A program made the translations under genes and the position numbers. From a bacterium (GTDB lineage Bacteria > Sysuimicrobiota > Sysuimicrobiia > Sysuimicrobiales > Segetimicrobiaceae), in NCBI GenBank assembly GCA_035703895.1, contig DASSXJ010000033.1, positions 1 to 41,258 of the forward strand: 41,258 nucleotides of DNA. Reading direction: 5' to 3'. Positions 40,953 through 41,258 of this stretch are shown here, in pieces; position 1 is the first letter of the stretch; each line of letters starts with the position of its first letter. The notes beneath the pieces are model-generated. The model had not been told where the DNA came from and searched no databases. It worked only from the letters and a program-made list of their open reading frames with translations.

Positions 40953-41258
40953 ATGCATTCTCGCGAGCTCGTCCTCGTCGCGAACAGCCCGGGCGAAGTC
41001 TCGTACCTGGCGATCCCGATGGCCCGGGCCGCGAAGGGATGGGCGGCGTCCAGGGGGCTGCCCCTGACCGTGTCCCTCATTTTGCCGCCGTGTCAGTGGG
41101 CGAGCGGTCAAGAAGCCACGTTTGCCAGACAGGCGGATGTGTTCGAACGCATCTTCAACCCGCGAGAGTGTCTGGCGTTTGCGGCCCGCCTGCGGCGGTT
41201 TCCCGGCCCGGGCCCCGGATGCATCGTGCACTTCGGGGGCGACCTATGGTACTCGGCC
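40953..41258 (+). CDS. Lipid-A-disaccharide synthase (LpxB)-like protein, partial (runs off right edge)
   Basis: 102 codons from ATG 40953 to the end, with no stop. The N-terminus reads ELVLVANSPGEVSYLAIPMA, then LTVSLILPPCQWASGQE, a DVFERIFNPRECLAF segment and CIVHFGGDLWYSA. This matches the N-terminal Rossmann half of LpxB-like glycosyltransferases, especially the variant with ANSPGEV and a GGD motif found outside the Proteobacteria. True LpxB joins UDP-diacylglucosamine and lipid X; the variant group has no proven activity. The catalytic C-terminal half is not in the window. It appears to have its own leaderless promoter. Confidence 0.75.
   Translation, partial: MHSRELVLVANSPGEVSYLAIPMARAAKGWAASRGLPLTVSLILPPCQWASGQEATFARQADVFERIFNPRECLAFAARLRRFPGPGPGCIVHFGGDLWYSA

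Noticed and set aside
1-41258. tRNA, rRNA, CRISPR, insertion sequence or att sites
   Set aside because: No T-loop-like GGTTCGAATCC pattern, no spaced direct repeat series, no transposase or integrase motif was found by eye on either strand.

Overview
The window is a 41 kb, GC-rich, densely packed chromosomal segment with about 40 protein genes. I see no tRNA or rRNA gene, insertion sequence, prophage or CRISPR array. The gene set suggests a free-living bacterium with two membranes: an OstA/LptA-like protein, an LpxB-like glycosyltransferase, an RND pump and a complete hopanoid operon. It makes isoprenoids by the MEP route (ispG, type II IPP isomerase) and has low-potential metabolism (KorAB-type ferredoxin oxidoreductase, TrxB-like ferredoxin-NADP reductase). 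The phylum cannot be fixed from the sequence alone. An uncultured high-GC lineage outside the Proteobacteria is my guess and only an inference.

Regions. (1) 1-12.3 kb, all on the minus strand: an isoprenoid and hopanoid locus. In order of transcription it is ispG, an RND transporter, then a coupled operon of fni-yjbQ fusion, hpnC, hpnD, hpnE, shc, hpnH and hpnA (cut by the left edge). (2) 12.4-15.6 kb: a YkoP-like gene converging on a CE4 deacetylase/GT28 glycosyltransferase pair, then two small genes. (3) 15.7-22.5 kb, plus strand: peptide deformylase, DUF2203, then lipoamide dehydrogenase, E1 alpha, E1 beta, E2 and lipA, a full branched-chain-type 2-oxoacid dehydrogenase with its lipoyl synthase. 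(4) 22.5-26.5 kb: ferredoxin-NADP reductase, a MoeB/ThiF-rhodanese fusion, a frame-broken Met/His-rich secreted protein, and the Fe-S carriers ErpA/IscA and Nfu. (5) 26.5-30.7 kb: acyl-CoA dehydrogenase, two adjacent MetE-like barrels that look like a cobalamin-independent methionine synthase split into N- and C-terminal proteins, and an SRPBCC gene with an odd start. (6) 30.8-34.9 kb: Mrp ATPase without its usual CxxC, then a 2-oxoacid:ferredoxin oxidoreductase with fused gamma-alpha and separate beta subunit. (7) 34.9-41.3 kb: OstA-like protein and a small membrane protein, a minus-strand group of MoaD-MoaE fusion, HD-GYP/degenerate GGDEF and TPR protein, then M48 peptidase, PHP phosphoesterase and the start of an LpxB-like gene.

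The genes form several working sets. IspG makes HMBPP on the path to IPP and DMAPP, Fni balances the two, HpnCDE make squalene from farnesyl diphosphate, Shc cyclises it, HpnH adds the adenosyl side chain and HpnA probably modifies sugars on it. LipA and Lpd serve the E2 of the oxoacid dehydrogenase. MoeB-rhodanese could charge the MoaD half of the MoaD-MoaE fusion. The Fe-S carriers would supply IspG, HpnH, LipA and KorB.

The least expected points are the Fni-YjbQ fusion heading the hopanoid operon, the apparent split MetE, the MoaD-MoaE fusion with an internal Gly run, the Mrp without CxxC, two genes whose -10 box sits 6-7 nt before the start codon (leaderless layout), an SRPBCC gene whose only well-placed start is ATA, and a frameshift that separates a signal peptide from a Met/His-rich domain. 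No clearly new multi-gene defence or mobile system was found.
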